Made by a program: the position numbers and the translations under genes. Below, piece by piece: positions 51,849 through 62,418 of a stretch of DNA of 64,000 bases (position 1 is the stretch's first letter; every line of letters begins with the position of its first letter). The notes under the pieces are model-generated. The model saw nothing but the letters and a program-made list of their open reading frames with translations. It made no database searches and was not told the origin of the DNA. The DNA lies in NCBI RefSeq assembly GCF_019649055.1, contig NW_026570244.1:124001-188000 (forward strand). Direction: 5' to 3'. The stretch is from Paramacrobiotus metropolitanus. Lineage: Eukaryota; Tardigrada; Eutardigrada; Parachela; Macrobiotidae.

Positions 51849-52808
51849 AAATCCGAATATTCAAAAAGAAGGGATGCTGTACCAGGCTATAATTGAAATG
51901 ACTAAAGGTCACGAAGACAGCACTATCAAAAACAAACATGCGAATAATGTTAAAAAGGTCACCGGAGATACATTTGCAAAGAAACAAGGGTGTGAGGAGT
52001 CAAAAGTAACGAACAAGAATAAGACTCGAGAATTCTACGATGTCAGAACTGATGTGCCGAAAAGGATCGATAAACTGAGCTCGATACTGAAAAGCAGTAG
52101 CACTTTAGCGAAGGGGCAAGTGCTTCCCGATATGGATCCGGGACCCGTATCGTTAATACCAGTGAAATGTACCATCCGAGTCTTTAAAATTCAAAATCGA
52201 AATCTGCTTAAAAGAATTGAAGCGAACGCACACGAAGTTTGAGTGGGAGGCATAAAGGTCATCGCAATGTTGGATACCGGTGCTGAGACGTCGCTGATCA
52301 GTCAACCGTTTTGCAAAAAGACTTGACTTTAAATATTTCCATTGCCACCAGAAAAGATAGCGTGAATCAATGGAATCAGCGGAACGTCAGGTTTCAGCGT
52401 AACACATTATTGCGAAGCACCAGTGACCTTAAGGAAATAGACCAGCCAACATTCCTTCTATATTCGACCAAAATCCGATGATGTACAGGTGTTACTAGGA
52501 TTTGACTTCTTGGAAAAGAAATTCGTACTCGTTGATAATGAAGGTGTAGAGGAAGTCGAAGATGATCCGAAACCAGTTGCAAAAGTTCAAGTCGGAAAGG
52601 TCACCGAACTCGGAAAAAAGACTATAAATGCTGAAGCTGATAATAAAATATTAATCCCAGTACCAGAGGCACCAAGAACGAAAAATGAAAACGGAAAAGT
52701 TGAAAACGTTATCCCAGGACCAGAGGCACTAGGAAAGTAAAGACTGCTAAAATCTGAAAACATAAAAAGAATAAAAGGTCACGAGAAGCACCAGAACGAA
52801 TAACTGAC
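51849..52808 (+). repeat. Left arm of long inverted repeat, part 2
   Basis: Continues 31881-35080 across the Gypsy insertion. It matches the inverse of 53735-54900, apart from the 276-base insertion there. The arm ends near CGAATAACTGA (52808 against 53735), leaving a 926-base spacer between the arms. Confidence 0.8.
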
Positions 52809-53470
52809 ATAACCGGGAGAGGAAAATGGTTAAATTATTGGCAGCGGTGTATGGATAACGAAATCCGGGATCCTCGCGAACCTATACTACTGCAACAAAA
52901 ACTTGAAAGAGAGATACAGGAAATGAACGAAGAGATTCAATTATGGGCAGACGCGAGAACGGAATTGTTTATTGACTTTCGTGTCAACGACATATACAAA
53001 GGTCATGGGAGAACGGTTATCTTTCCAACGGGACTCAGTACACCGGTTTACGAGTTGTTTAACAAATTCTATGACGCACTAAAAAAGAATGACCTCGAGT
53101 TATTCGAGAAATATTGGAAGAAATTCGAAACGGAATTCCCCACATTCGATGTAAACGAATTAAGGGAATTGCAAGTAACCCGGAAAACAAGGACACCAGG
53201 ATTGATGATAAAGAAAAGACTGACCTTTGCACCCGACCCGGATGGGGTAGAATATTCAGAACGAGGTGGTGATACAAGGTGCATGAATGAGACGATTCCA
53301 AGCGACGATTGGGTCGCGGAGGAACTAATAGCGAACTGCGTCTTCGTTGGCCCCAAACGACCTAAAGGTTACGGGGAGAGCGAGCAAGATTACCCAAAGA
53401 GGCGAACAAAGTTTAAAGCGACCAACAGGTCAAACTTCAATCGTCAATATGCTCACGTGTAAAGGTCAAG
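51849..53470 (+). mobile_element. Old Ty3/Gypsy-like element, continued
   Basis: The plus-strand frames resemble the large element's protease region. MDPGPVSLIP (52131-52160) corresponds to DDPGPVSLIP there, and from 52256 the translation has IAMLDTGAETSLISQPFC, a retropepsin active site, after a stop at 52240. 52489-52740 carries LLGFDFL and two P.PEA phrases. 52851-53462 (203 codons, true ATG) matches in position the linker frame of the large element. Polymerase and integrase are absent. AAAGGTCA recurs at 51904, 51954, 52254, 52596, 52774 and 52998. This is a distant relative of the inserted element; the two were not the same family recently. Confidence 0.7.
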
Positions 53471-53734
53471 ATGGCTAAATATGCACCGACTCAAAAGAAA
53501 CTGATGTTTACACATTATCAGGAGTGACGGATCACTGAGGAAAGCATTTCGAGCTGGTGATCGCGAATCATAGCAGTAGACGGGTGTAACCGTCCAAAAC
53601 GTCCGGACGTCTGTGACGTCCGGCGGGCGTCTCAGATGACATCCTTTTCTTTATCCGCTTGGTGACCGTTTAAAGGTTCGATCGCTTTGTCGAGAATTTC
53701 ACTAGCGAGTATCTGTTCTGCTTCAGTTATTCGT
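53471..53734. other. Spacer of the inverted repeat, right part
   Basis: No frame. A GC-rich stretch (53595-53632) contains ACGTCCGGACGT, a perfect 12-base palindrome. The left part of the spacer is the last frame of the old retroelement. Confidence 0.4.
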
Positions 53735-53971
53735 TCTGGTGCTTCTCGTGACATTTCATTCTATTTGTGTTTACAGATTTTAGCAGTCTTTACTTTCCCT
53801 TTCCATTCCCAGTGCCTCTGGTACTGGGATTAATATTTTATTATCAGCTTCAGCATTTATAGTCTTTTTTCCAAGTTCGGTGACCTTTCCGACTTGAACT
53901 TTTGCAACTGGTTTCGGATCATCTTCGACTTCCTCTACACCTTCATTATCAACGAGTACGAATTTCTTTTC

Positions 53972-54247
53972 TGTCAGAGTAGAAGACTCTGCCCTCAGGA
54001 CAGCCGCCCCATCCGCCGCCTACCTGGTTGTCTCAAGCTCAAGCACAAAAATCTTGATCTCAGCCAACAACGGCGATGGCACAGTGGCTGTGCTACGTGG
54101 ATCACACACTCGGTAGCGAGCGGTTCGATTCCGCTCCGTCGCCATTTTTCAGAATTTCCTCAACAAGAAATTCTTTCAGACTTCATCTGGCCGCCCTCCC
54201 TTCGCTGAGATACCCACGGACAGCCGTCTTTATGGCAGCCTCTGATA
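53972..54247 (+). mobile_element. 276-base LTR-like insertion carrying a tRNA-like gene
   Basis: Comparison with the other arm (around 52520) shows a clean insertion of 276 bases flanked by TTTC (53968-53971 and 54248-54251). It begins TGTCAGAG and ends CTCTGATA, close to inverted complements. The first eight bases equal those of the large element's LTR on its own strand, and the 4-base duplication is also the same size. A solo LTR or TRIM-like element is therefore likely. Its middle carries a complete tRNA-like sequence (54072-54144). No protein. Confidence 0.65.
54072..54144 (+). tRNA. tRNA-like sequence with A box, B box and T-run terminator
   Basis: Exact matches to both RNA polymerase III internal promoter boxes: TGGCACAGTGG (54077-54087) and GGTTCGATTCC (54122-54132). 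GGCGATG pairs with CGTCGCC as a 7-base acceptor stem with one G-T pair. GAGCGG/CCGCTC with loop TTCGATT form the T arm. A discriminator-like A follows, and then TTTTT (54145-54149) acts as terminator. The D and anticodon arms are not canonical, so I cannot give an anticodon and doubt it is a translating tRNA. A tRNA-derived SINE head is the alternative. Confidence 0.55.
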
Positions 54248-56414
54248 TTTCCAAGAAGTCAAATCCAAGTAACACCTGTACATCATCGGATTTTGGTCGA
54301 ATATAGAAGGAATGTTGGCTGGTCTATTTCCTTAAGGTCACTGGTGCTTCGCAATAATGTGTTACGTTGAAACCTGACGTTCCGCTGATTCCATTGATTC
54401 ACGCTATCTTTTCTGGTGGCAATGGAAATATTTAAAGTCAAGTCTTTTTGCAAAACGGTTGACTGATCAGCGACGTCTCAGCACCGGTATCCAACATTGC
54501 GATGACCTTTATGCCTCCCACTCAAACTTCGTGTGCGTTCGCTTCAATTCTTTTAGGCAGATTTCGATTTTGAATTTTAAACTCGGATGGCACATTTCAC
54601 TGGTATTAACGATACGGGTCCCGGATCCATATCGGGAAGCACTTGCCCCTTCGCTAAAGTGCTACTGCTTTTCAGTATCGAGCTCAGTTTATCGATCCTT
54701 TTCGGCACATCAGTTCTGACATCGTAGAATTCTCGAGTCTTATTCTTGTTCGTTACTTTTGACTCCTCACACCCTTGTTTCTTTGCAAATGTATCTCCGG
54801 TGACCTTTTTAACATTATTCGCATGTTTGTTTTTGATAGTGCTGTCTTCGTGACCTTTAGTCATTTCAATTATAGCCTGGTACAGCATCCCTTCTTTTTG
54901 AATATTCGGATTTTCGCGTAACTACTCAATAATTTCTCTTGTTAGTCTCTCAGCCACTGTCAGCTCTTTTTCTTCGCTATCTATCAGCTATTCTGGTGAC
55001 CTTTCATAGACGGAGATGTTGTGCCGTTCGCTTTTCCTCCAGTTTTGACCTTGTGTCAAGTCGTTTCCTAACCTTTTAACAAGACATGTTTGTCGTGACC
55101 TTTAGCGTTTGTTCTTGCTCCATGACCTTTCACTTGCACTTTTCCTACAGAACCAACGTTTTGTGATATCCCCTTACAGCGGTCAAAAGAAGGCAGGATG
55201 GCTTATAGTTTAATTTTGACTTTATGGTCATGTACACTTTACAGTCAAATTTCAAAGCCAAAAGCCAGCCAAATGCTCGGTAATACCCAGACTTGTGGTA
55301 TTCAGCAGTACATTTAAACATTTTGGTTTGCCATATCTCGACAACCGAATGTTGCGCGCAAACGGTATTCACAACAATGTATACAAATAATTTACCTTTA
55401 GAATGGCACAAAGTATTACAAAAAAGTGATTCCGAGTGCGCGAAAGCGAAAGTTTATTATATGTATCCCGTTTTTGACGCTATATACCGGCGGGCCATTT
55501 TCCTTAAGGAGAGCGTGCAGGATGTAATATACGAATGTAGTAATGTGCAGGATGTAATAATGTGCGTACATTGACTGGCACAAGTAACATACATACTGAC
55601 CTCTTTCCACTTGCAGCTATAAGTTTATTGAATGGGATGTGTAAAGATGCAGGCTTGCACGCCTGCTGAAATTCGAATTACGGTTGAAATCGCGATAAAG
55701 GCTGAATTTTTCTCAGTCTGCGCTACGTCTCGTCCATGGACCAGCACGAAACTGCCCAGCAGACCATTCTTCAGTACCTTACGAACAAGTCTAAGCATAA
55801 AATCTAAAGCACAAAATCCGGAGCCCTCGTTCTGAGCAACATCACCAGATTTTATGATTCCGGCCAATAAACCTTTTGTTTTTTTCTTCCCACGATTGCT
55901 TGGTAATTGTGAGTTGTAATCACTTTATTTGTCATTAAAGTCCGAAGTGTCTCCCTGTGTCTGAATTTCCCACTGCCTCGCTCATAATTTTCCTAGCCTG
56001 AATGTAGTTTACAAGCAGACTTAATTTTTTAGTTGATTTATTCTCTACTCAGGCCCTCAATTTCCAATATGACCAAAAATGATTCTAGTTGTTTCTTAAA
56101 CGTGTGAACTGAATTTTTTTATTAGTGTCTATCAGCGCAGGCTTGCAGTTGTAAAGTTAGTTGCCTACTGCGTAAATAAAATGAGGATCAAGAAAAGGAT
56201 CAAAATGTATCAGAGGCGAGATAAACTGCAACCGCAGCGGAAGCGAGTACAGACTACAGACTATACACTATACAGTATGTGACACAAGGGCATCAAAATG
56301 AAAAGAATTAGCAGACCGTGCTAGTAGTCATTTATTTGCCGATCCGTCGCTCATTAAGTGGCAGGGTAATTAGCACGAAGGACATCCGTGGTGTCAAAGA
56401 TTGGCTGCACCGTC

Positions 56415-59388
56415 TTAGACATGGAAGAGCGCATCGATGCCGTAAATTGCCATGGGGCTGAGTGTGGACACATCCAGCCGGCGCAGGTCCACATCGTCCC
56501 ACGCGTACAGATTTCCCGCCTCGTGAAATCCGCTAAATCTGCAACGCAAAAATTTCAGGCGCCATCAATGGGTAACTGCAGTGCACGGTGTGCTGGATAC
56601 TCACAGCACGATGTAGGTATGGATAGAACCCCATTCCTCGGGATACCTCAGAGTGCGCACCCAGCGCGCGTGCACCGCCCGGACCTTTTGCAGCATCTCC
56701 TCCGTGATCGGCGGGAAGTTGGCGTTCAGCGCGTGCATGAAGCGCGCCGACATCTGCTCCCGGCCTTCGCTGCACTTCAGAAGCAACCGCGGAATGGTGA
56801 TTCGCAGTTTGTCAATGTCCAGCGCGTGGGACTCTTCCGTCAGCTGTTGCATCAGGTCTTTCTCGCGGGCACGCAGAAGATGGGCCGGTTTTGGATTCGC
56901 AAGGTGCGGATCACATTCAAAGGCGTGAAACATGGCCCGGCCAAAAAGCTCGCCGACGGTCCAGTTGAGCAGCAGTATGCTGTCGCCCAGGTGTTCATAC
57001 TGCAATGCAAGGTGCGCTGCCGGGTGCTGGGAGAACCTTTTTGCGGATCGGCGCTCAACGGTGACCGGTTTCTCGCTAGTGTGGTCTTTGAAGACGATGA
57101 ATCGCAGAAGGCGGTTTCGGCTGTGTTCAAGCCAGGGCAACAACAGATATGCGTGTTTTGGATGAAGGATTGGCAGTAAGGTCAGAGTGAGGGTTGCGGA
57201 AGTGATGGCACGACTCATGAGCGTGATCGCTTTGAAGCAGTTGTCGCTATCGAATGTCAGCTGATAACAGCTTTCGAAGGAAAAGCTAACATGTTCCGCC
57301 ATGCGGGCGTCGCTCAGCAGCAACTGCCACAACGCGCACACTCTGTCGCATCAATCACCACCATCAGGTATCAGTCACCTGTGAAAGGGCTTCATTTTCT
57401 CTTACCGTTTGGCCCTCATTTGGGAATGCACATCGAGATTTGCCAGGATGTCCCTCTGCATGCACGGTGCCAAATGACCAATTCCCCCAGACGACCGCTC
57501 AACATCGCTGTTTAGACCTGCAGAGAAGAAAAGGAACCCGACCGAACAAAATGTCGGTCTGTTTCTTTGACGTGTTGCGGGTCCATCCAGCCTTTAACTG
57601 ACATTGACAGCTTTCTGATTTCATTTGAAAGAGGAGTGTTCGTTTCATATTAAAAAACAGGAAAAATCAACATTATCCAAAGCTCTGAGTTTTTTACAAT
57701 TTCTTTGGAAAAAATGGGCGGAGTTGGAGGATGTCCCGGAAACTTAAATTAAAATTCGCCAATTTTGAATTCAAAATCGCCGTTATTCGATGAAGTAGTT
57801 TCTTGAGTGTAACTTTACTATTTTGGATAGGGGAAATGTTTCTTGTCTTTCTCGTAAACAACTGTGGGCTTTGACCTTTACTAGTTGCGTTCCGGCTAGA
57901 GCCGGTAAGCACAAAACCCCGCGCATATGATTCTTGTGAAATCAGCTAGCCGGTGTTTTATAAATAGATTTCTCTCCGACGCTTCAGAAACTCATAAGGC
58001 CTAAACGTGTTTCTATAAGAGAAATTATTTAGCTACATTTATCATCCAAATCGGCAGCCTGTTTCGCAGCAACAAATTTTCCCTAAAACAAGCGAAAAAA
58101 TTTGATAAAAAACTTGCAGTTTTTCGAAAAGCCACAAAATGCGGGAACTGCATAGCTCATTCAGAGCAAGCATCATGCCAATAACTTTTTTTCTTTAAAA
58201 AGCATAATGTTTTCGCTAAGTAAATCACCCGAAAAAATTAAAATTTTCCGTTCTGGAAAAAAGTGTCACCAGATTCACAAGTTTGCAAGCTGCGACAATG
58301 TAAATTTTTACACGTTTTTAATTAACACCGTTATTGATGAGCATGTTTTAATTTTCTGAAATAAATGTTACTGTTTCTAGTAGTTAATCAAATTTTTTGT
58401 CGAACGTCTCTAACTACTTAACGGTAGGACAAATGGTTCGCGAGAAACAAAGCAAAATAGAAGACCGACATTTTTTTCGGCCACCCGGTAACTGTCAGAA
58501 TTAATCATACAAGGCCTAACAAGGGCAACTGCCACAATGTTACTAACCGGCATCCTGTGGGCTCGCGTCTCGCAGTCTAATCGGCGGCAGATTATCCCGA
58601 CTGTCTAAGTGAGTCTGCAGTACTTCAGCCAACGTTTTCTCCGTCTTCTGGGCCGTCTTCGCGTCCTTTGCAAAACTGATGACGATGAACGCGCAACCGT
58701 CCTTCTCAACACGCAGGTGAAAGCGGCAGCGGTCGAAGCGATGGGGCCCATTGGTCCCGTGTTGTCGTTTGAAAGCGTCGCGCAGATGCTTGACGATGCG
58801 GAATTTGTCGGAAGCGTCCTTGAGGACATCCTGCGCTTTTTCGAAGGGAATAAAGTGCCTGGTGTAGAGCAGGCCGCTTTCCCGCTCCAACAACGACAGA
58901 CCGGGCGGCGGCCAAAGACCTACATGTTGACCTTTGTGCACTAGTTGAAAAACATCTTTCGTATGGTGTTGGGGACAGATGAGGTGTGCCTGACATTTGC
59001 CGCATGTCTGATCCAGCTGCGTCGTGATGTCGAACATTTGACAGGAGTCGCGACAACCATCAAGATAGCTTCGCCAGGTGGCGCGTCGGAAGCAGAACGG
59101 TCCGCCAGCTATGTCACGCAGCGCCACATAACATTTTTGATTGCCGTTGACGCTGCCTGCACCGCTCTCCCAGTAGAAAGGAAACGGCCAGACCCTGCCC
59201 ATGTGGATCCACTCGGGCGGGGCTGTTGTGGAGTTGTATTGAATTTGGGCGCCCTCGCCTTTCATGTCCTCGATGTATCCCAGCCACCAAGTATCCTCGC
59301 CCTTCTTAACCGCCACCGTGTTCTGGTAGCTCAAACAATTGTCTACCGCCCGTAGTGGCCGATACAGTCCCATTTCGGGTGCATTCAT
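56415..59388 (-). CDS. Four-exon gene of unrecognised family, intact chimera
   Basis: Exons 59388-58548, 57517-57406, 57342-56605 and 56538-56415. All junctions are GT-AG and phases agree, giving 604 codons plus stop with no break. Exon 1 (280 residues) is a diverged paralogue of the plus-strand copy. It has TVAVKKGEDTWWLGYIED ... PPEWIHM ... FYWES (Tudor/Agenet-like feel, inference) and the Cys/His cluster CGKCQAHLICPQHH at residues 129-142. Exons 2-4 are nearly identical to the other copy. Two amino-acid differences are visible in exon 3 (Gln/His and Pro/Leu). Intron 1 is 1,030 bases against 74 in the other copy and contains an old repeat. CTGTTGCAG precedes the start region as in the other gene. 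The cellular role is unknown. The Trp-rich N-terminal module and possible zinc site suggest a chromatin or nucleic-acid-linked protein at most. Confidence 0.65.
57690..58180 (+). repeat. Old dispersed repeat in intron 1
   Basis: Diverged relative of 25655-26100 in the same orientation. It lies wholly inside the long intron 1 of the minus-strand gene and accounts for about half of the intron's excess length. Confidence 0.5.
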
Positions 59389-59782
59389 CTTTCAATCTGC
59401 AACAGCTAAGGGTTCTTCGCTGCATTAATTTTCCTAGATTACCGAAATTTGCTAAACACCGATTTTTACGATATAATCTGGTAAGCAATCTCGCATCACT
59501 TTCCCCAACACAAGTAACGAGAAATTATGCAAAACGTGTTCCCCTCGATACTTTGATTCGGTTAACTGTGCCAGATTCATCAAGTCACCGTGCATTCGGT
59601 AGATAACCAGGAGATACAAGAATACTAAGCATGTAATAATGTCGGCGAAACAACGTCGGCTGCGCCTCCGGTTTTCTTGGTCCTCAGTTGGTCGAGATTA
59701 GCGTATTGATAAATTGTTAAGTTTCCGAAGCGAAAAGGTACGTACACAAATTTAAGCAACAGTTACTGTCTAAGTATCAGCT
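59389..59782. promoter_or_regulatory. 5' flank of the minus-strand paralogue
   Basis: On the minus strand it shares GTGATGCGAGATTGCTTA, AAATCGGTGTTT and the acceptor CTGTTGCAG with the flank of the plus-strand paralogue. No other gene is seen. Retention of these blocks in paralogues with diverged exon 1 points to a shared 5'-UTR intron and perhaps promoter. Confidence 0.4.
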
Positions 59783-59872
59783 GGATAGCCGTGGTAGGCC
59801 AGTCACTCATTCGCCTAACGGGTAGTGTGCACTGGATAGCAGTGGTAGTTTGGTCACTCATTCACCTAACGG
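59783..59872 (+). repeat. Two tandem units before the LINE fragment
   Basis: The unit GATAGC.GTGGTAG..., GTCACTCATTC.CCTAACGG occurs at 59783-59821 and 59834-59872, joined by GTAGTGTGCACT. One and a half more units occur after the LINE fragment (61296-61360). Confidence 0.75.
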
Positions 59873-59884
59873 AGATCACTTTTC

Positions 59885-61200
59885 CGGTTTGTTTCCCGGC
59901 ATTGCCATTGTTTCGGCGGATAAACTGAGCCTACTCGGATCCCCTCTGCTGCCACCCGCAGTAGTTCCGATGATCGACGAGAAGATCCGTCAGCTGGAAG
60001 TTATGTGCAGCCGACTTTAGCTGATTCCTAAGCACCAAGCAGTGTTTCTGTTGGAGAATTGCCTGGCAGTGCCGAAAATCGTCCACGTTTTGCGCACGTC
60101 ACTGGCTTGGATGTTCCCGAAAGAGCTGTACAGACTCGACCAGGTGTTTCGCCAAGCAGTGGAGACCATTACGAACGTACCAATGGACCACCCGACTTGG
60201 CTGCAAGCCTCGCTTCCCGTTCGCTTTGGCGGTTTGGGGATCAGACGCACGGAGAAGCTAGCTCCCTCTGCCTATCTGGCATCGGCTTCTTCGCTGCACC
60301 CGCTGATTTCCAGACTGTGCCCGACGCCAACGGCTACGGATGTGACTTCTGCCATGTGCGCCTGGAAAACATTGGCCGATACGGATGAACTTCCACCCGT
60401 AGCGTTGCGCCACGTTCAAAAAGCCTGGGGCACACCTGCGACCCTGAACGCCTTATAAAAGCTCGCCGCGTTAAGGGTCACCCAAGAGGAAGTCGCTCAG
60501 TTGAAGGCGGTGTCTGCACCGAAATCCGGTGTGTGGACCCATGCGTTGCCCGCAGCCTGCCTTGGTAACCTGTTGGATAGCAACGCCTTCCGTATAAGTG
60601 TGGCGTTGCGTCTGGGAGCACCTATTGTCACTCCTCACGTATGCGTCTGTGGCAGTCTGGTCGACGAGCTGGGCCGTCACGGGCTCCGTTGCAAGCGCTC
60701 AGCTGGGAGGCTGCCACGACACGATGGAATCAGTGCAGAATTCCCCCGTGCCTTGAAGACTGCAGGTTTTCCAGCCAGAGAGGAGCCAAAAGGTCTGTCC
60801 GTGGAAGATAAAAAACGGCCAGATGTGATTACCCTCGTCCCATGGAAGCGGGGAAAACCCCTGGCTGTTGATGTAACCTGCGTGTACTCACTCGCCACGT
60901 CGTATATCGACCGCACTTCCGTGTGCGTCGGTGCAGCAGCGGAGCAGTCGGAGAAAAGAAAACTGTCGAAACACGGCTGGCTACAACCAAGATACAATCT
61001 GGTAGCTGTCGCCTTTGAAATTTACGGACCCTTGGGAGGCGGAACGAAAAAGCTCGTGGAGAAGGTCGGCAACGGCATAGCTTCCGCCACAGGCCAGAAG
61101 CGGGTGAAAGAGCTTTTAGACAGCGGCTATCTATCCAAGTGCAACGGGGAAATGCGTTATGTTTTATGGGTACGATCCCCGAGCAGGATAGCATTGAAAA
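59885..61200 (+). mobile_element. RLE-LINE fragment: thumb, zinc knuckle and endonuclease
   Basis: Reading order: SADKLSLLGSPLL, then a stop (TAG near 60017) and LLENCLAVPKIVHVLRTS, LQASLPVRFGGLGIR, CVCGSLVDELGRHGLRC (CCHC-like) and KRPDVITLVPWKRGKPLAVD, with the C-terminal tail fading after 61120. At least one frameshift lies near 60460. The endonuclease acidic residues (RPD and VDVTC) are kept, but the polymerase core is missing. A dead, 5'-truncated copy. Confidence 0.75.
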
Positions 61201-61295
61201 AGTGCTTTGTTATGAATTTTGTTTTAGTACTCAGTATGTACTTGTATTTGATGCTTGTTAAAAGTAAAACTACCTATTACGGAGATTGTTCACTA

Positions 61296-61360
61296 AATAG
61301 CAATGGTAGTTCAGTCACTCATTCACCCAACGGGCAGTGTGCAATAAATAGCAATGGGAA
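61296..61360 (+). repeat. Repeat units after the LINE fragment
   Basis: AATAGCAATGGTAGTTCAGT, CACTCATTCACCCAACGG, then GCAGTGTGCAATA and the start of another unit. Same family as 59783-59872, on the other side of the LINE fragment. Confidence 0.7.
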
Positions 61361-61479
61361 TAGCGCTAGGCTGTTAGCACGGTCGCTTCCTTCCCTCGCT
61401 TCTGTGTTCAATGGGAGTAATGTCAAGCATAAATGGGGAGTAATGTCAAGCATAATGGGGTTCGATGGGGAGTAATTTC

Positions 61480-62418
61480 TTATGTACAGATAACTATTCT
61501 AAAGTAATACTTCGCTTTGACCATTATTTCGAGCACTTACACTGTGTGGATCAATAAATCGAACACTGTGAGGAATTAATAGCCACTCTTGCGGACGACT
61601 ACTTGAGCAGCTAAATTGGCCGACCGAAATGCCAAGCATTTCGCACTGTAACCGGCACAATGAAGCTCCAAGTGAAAGAGCAGCAGGTGCTGAGTTTCTA
61701 AGTGTTCTGTTCATTGCATAGTAGTTTTTCTATTTTGTCTGTTGTATAGAAAATTATTGTAATATTGTTTTTTTTGCAGTATTAATTATTCATTTAATTT
61801 ACGGATAAGGAAAGCCATATTAATCCTGCACTCCAACAAGTGCAGACCAACACGGGCAAATGTGCGTCGAGGATGTTCGATGAATTGGTTCACACAGAGC
61901 AAGTGTTCGAAATAATGGTCAAAGCGAAGTATATGGCTGACCCGGCTTGGTGAGGTGATTTGTTTGTTCGCTTTAACGTATTTTTTTGAAAAACGAACAC
62001 TGTCTGGCCGCGTTTTAGAACATGGGCTTTCCGATGATAGCAGTAGTTTTTGTGGATTATGTCTGGAATACCGGCACCAGTGTAAGGAATTTGTTTTGTT
62101 CGTGGTAATAAAGATCTAGAACTAGATATCTGTATAAACAAATTATTTGAGATGCATTGTGATAAAGAGCCAAGGTCGAACGGTCACCGATGACAGCGTC
62201 CAAATAAATCTCGAAGAGCTTGGCGGCAATTTCTGTTGGCACAGGTCTGTGTATTTGCAGTTTTGCTATTGGTGCAAAACCTAATTTTGAGCGTTCACAG
62301 TGGGGTTACCGCACTAAAACATCTTTTGGCTTCGCCAAAGGTTCACAACCACTTGCGTAAAAATTACTCTTGTCAATTTATTTCTGCGGTCATATTACAT
62401 AGGCCACCAATGCAAGGC
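61480..62418. other. No supported gene
   Basis: Short frames only, with no motif or repeat match. Ends at the foldback element. Confidence 0.35.

Larger units (their letters stand above)
53735..57525 (-). repeat. Right arm of long inverted repeat
   Basis: Inverse of 31881-35080 plus 51849-52808. Relative to the left arm it lacks the Gypsy element and about 570 bases (34369-34938) and gains 53972-54247. It ends at the CTCTGCAG acceptor of intron 1 of the minus-strand gene. It includes a half foldback element (55305-55507). Confidence 0.85.

Noticed and set aside
34290-53470. Claim that nuclear receptors regulate the old element
   Set aside because: Only the motif excess is seen; binding and function are unproven, so it is reported as a pattern.
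31881-57525. Inverted repeat as an assembly artefact of two haplotypes
   Set aside because: Not fully excluded, but the arms differ by a 16.8-kb insertion, a 570-base deletion, a 276-base insertion and different exon 1 neighbours, which fits real duplication better.
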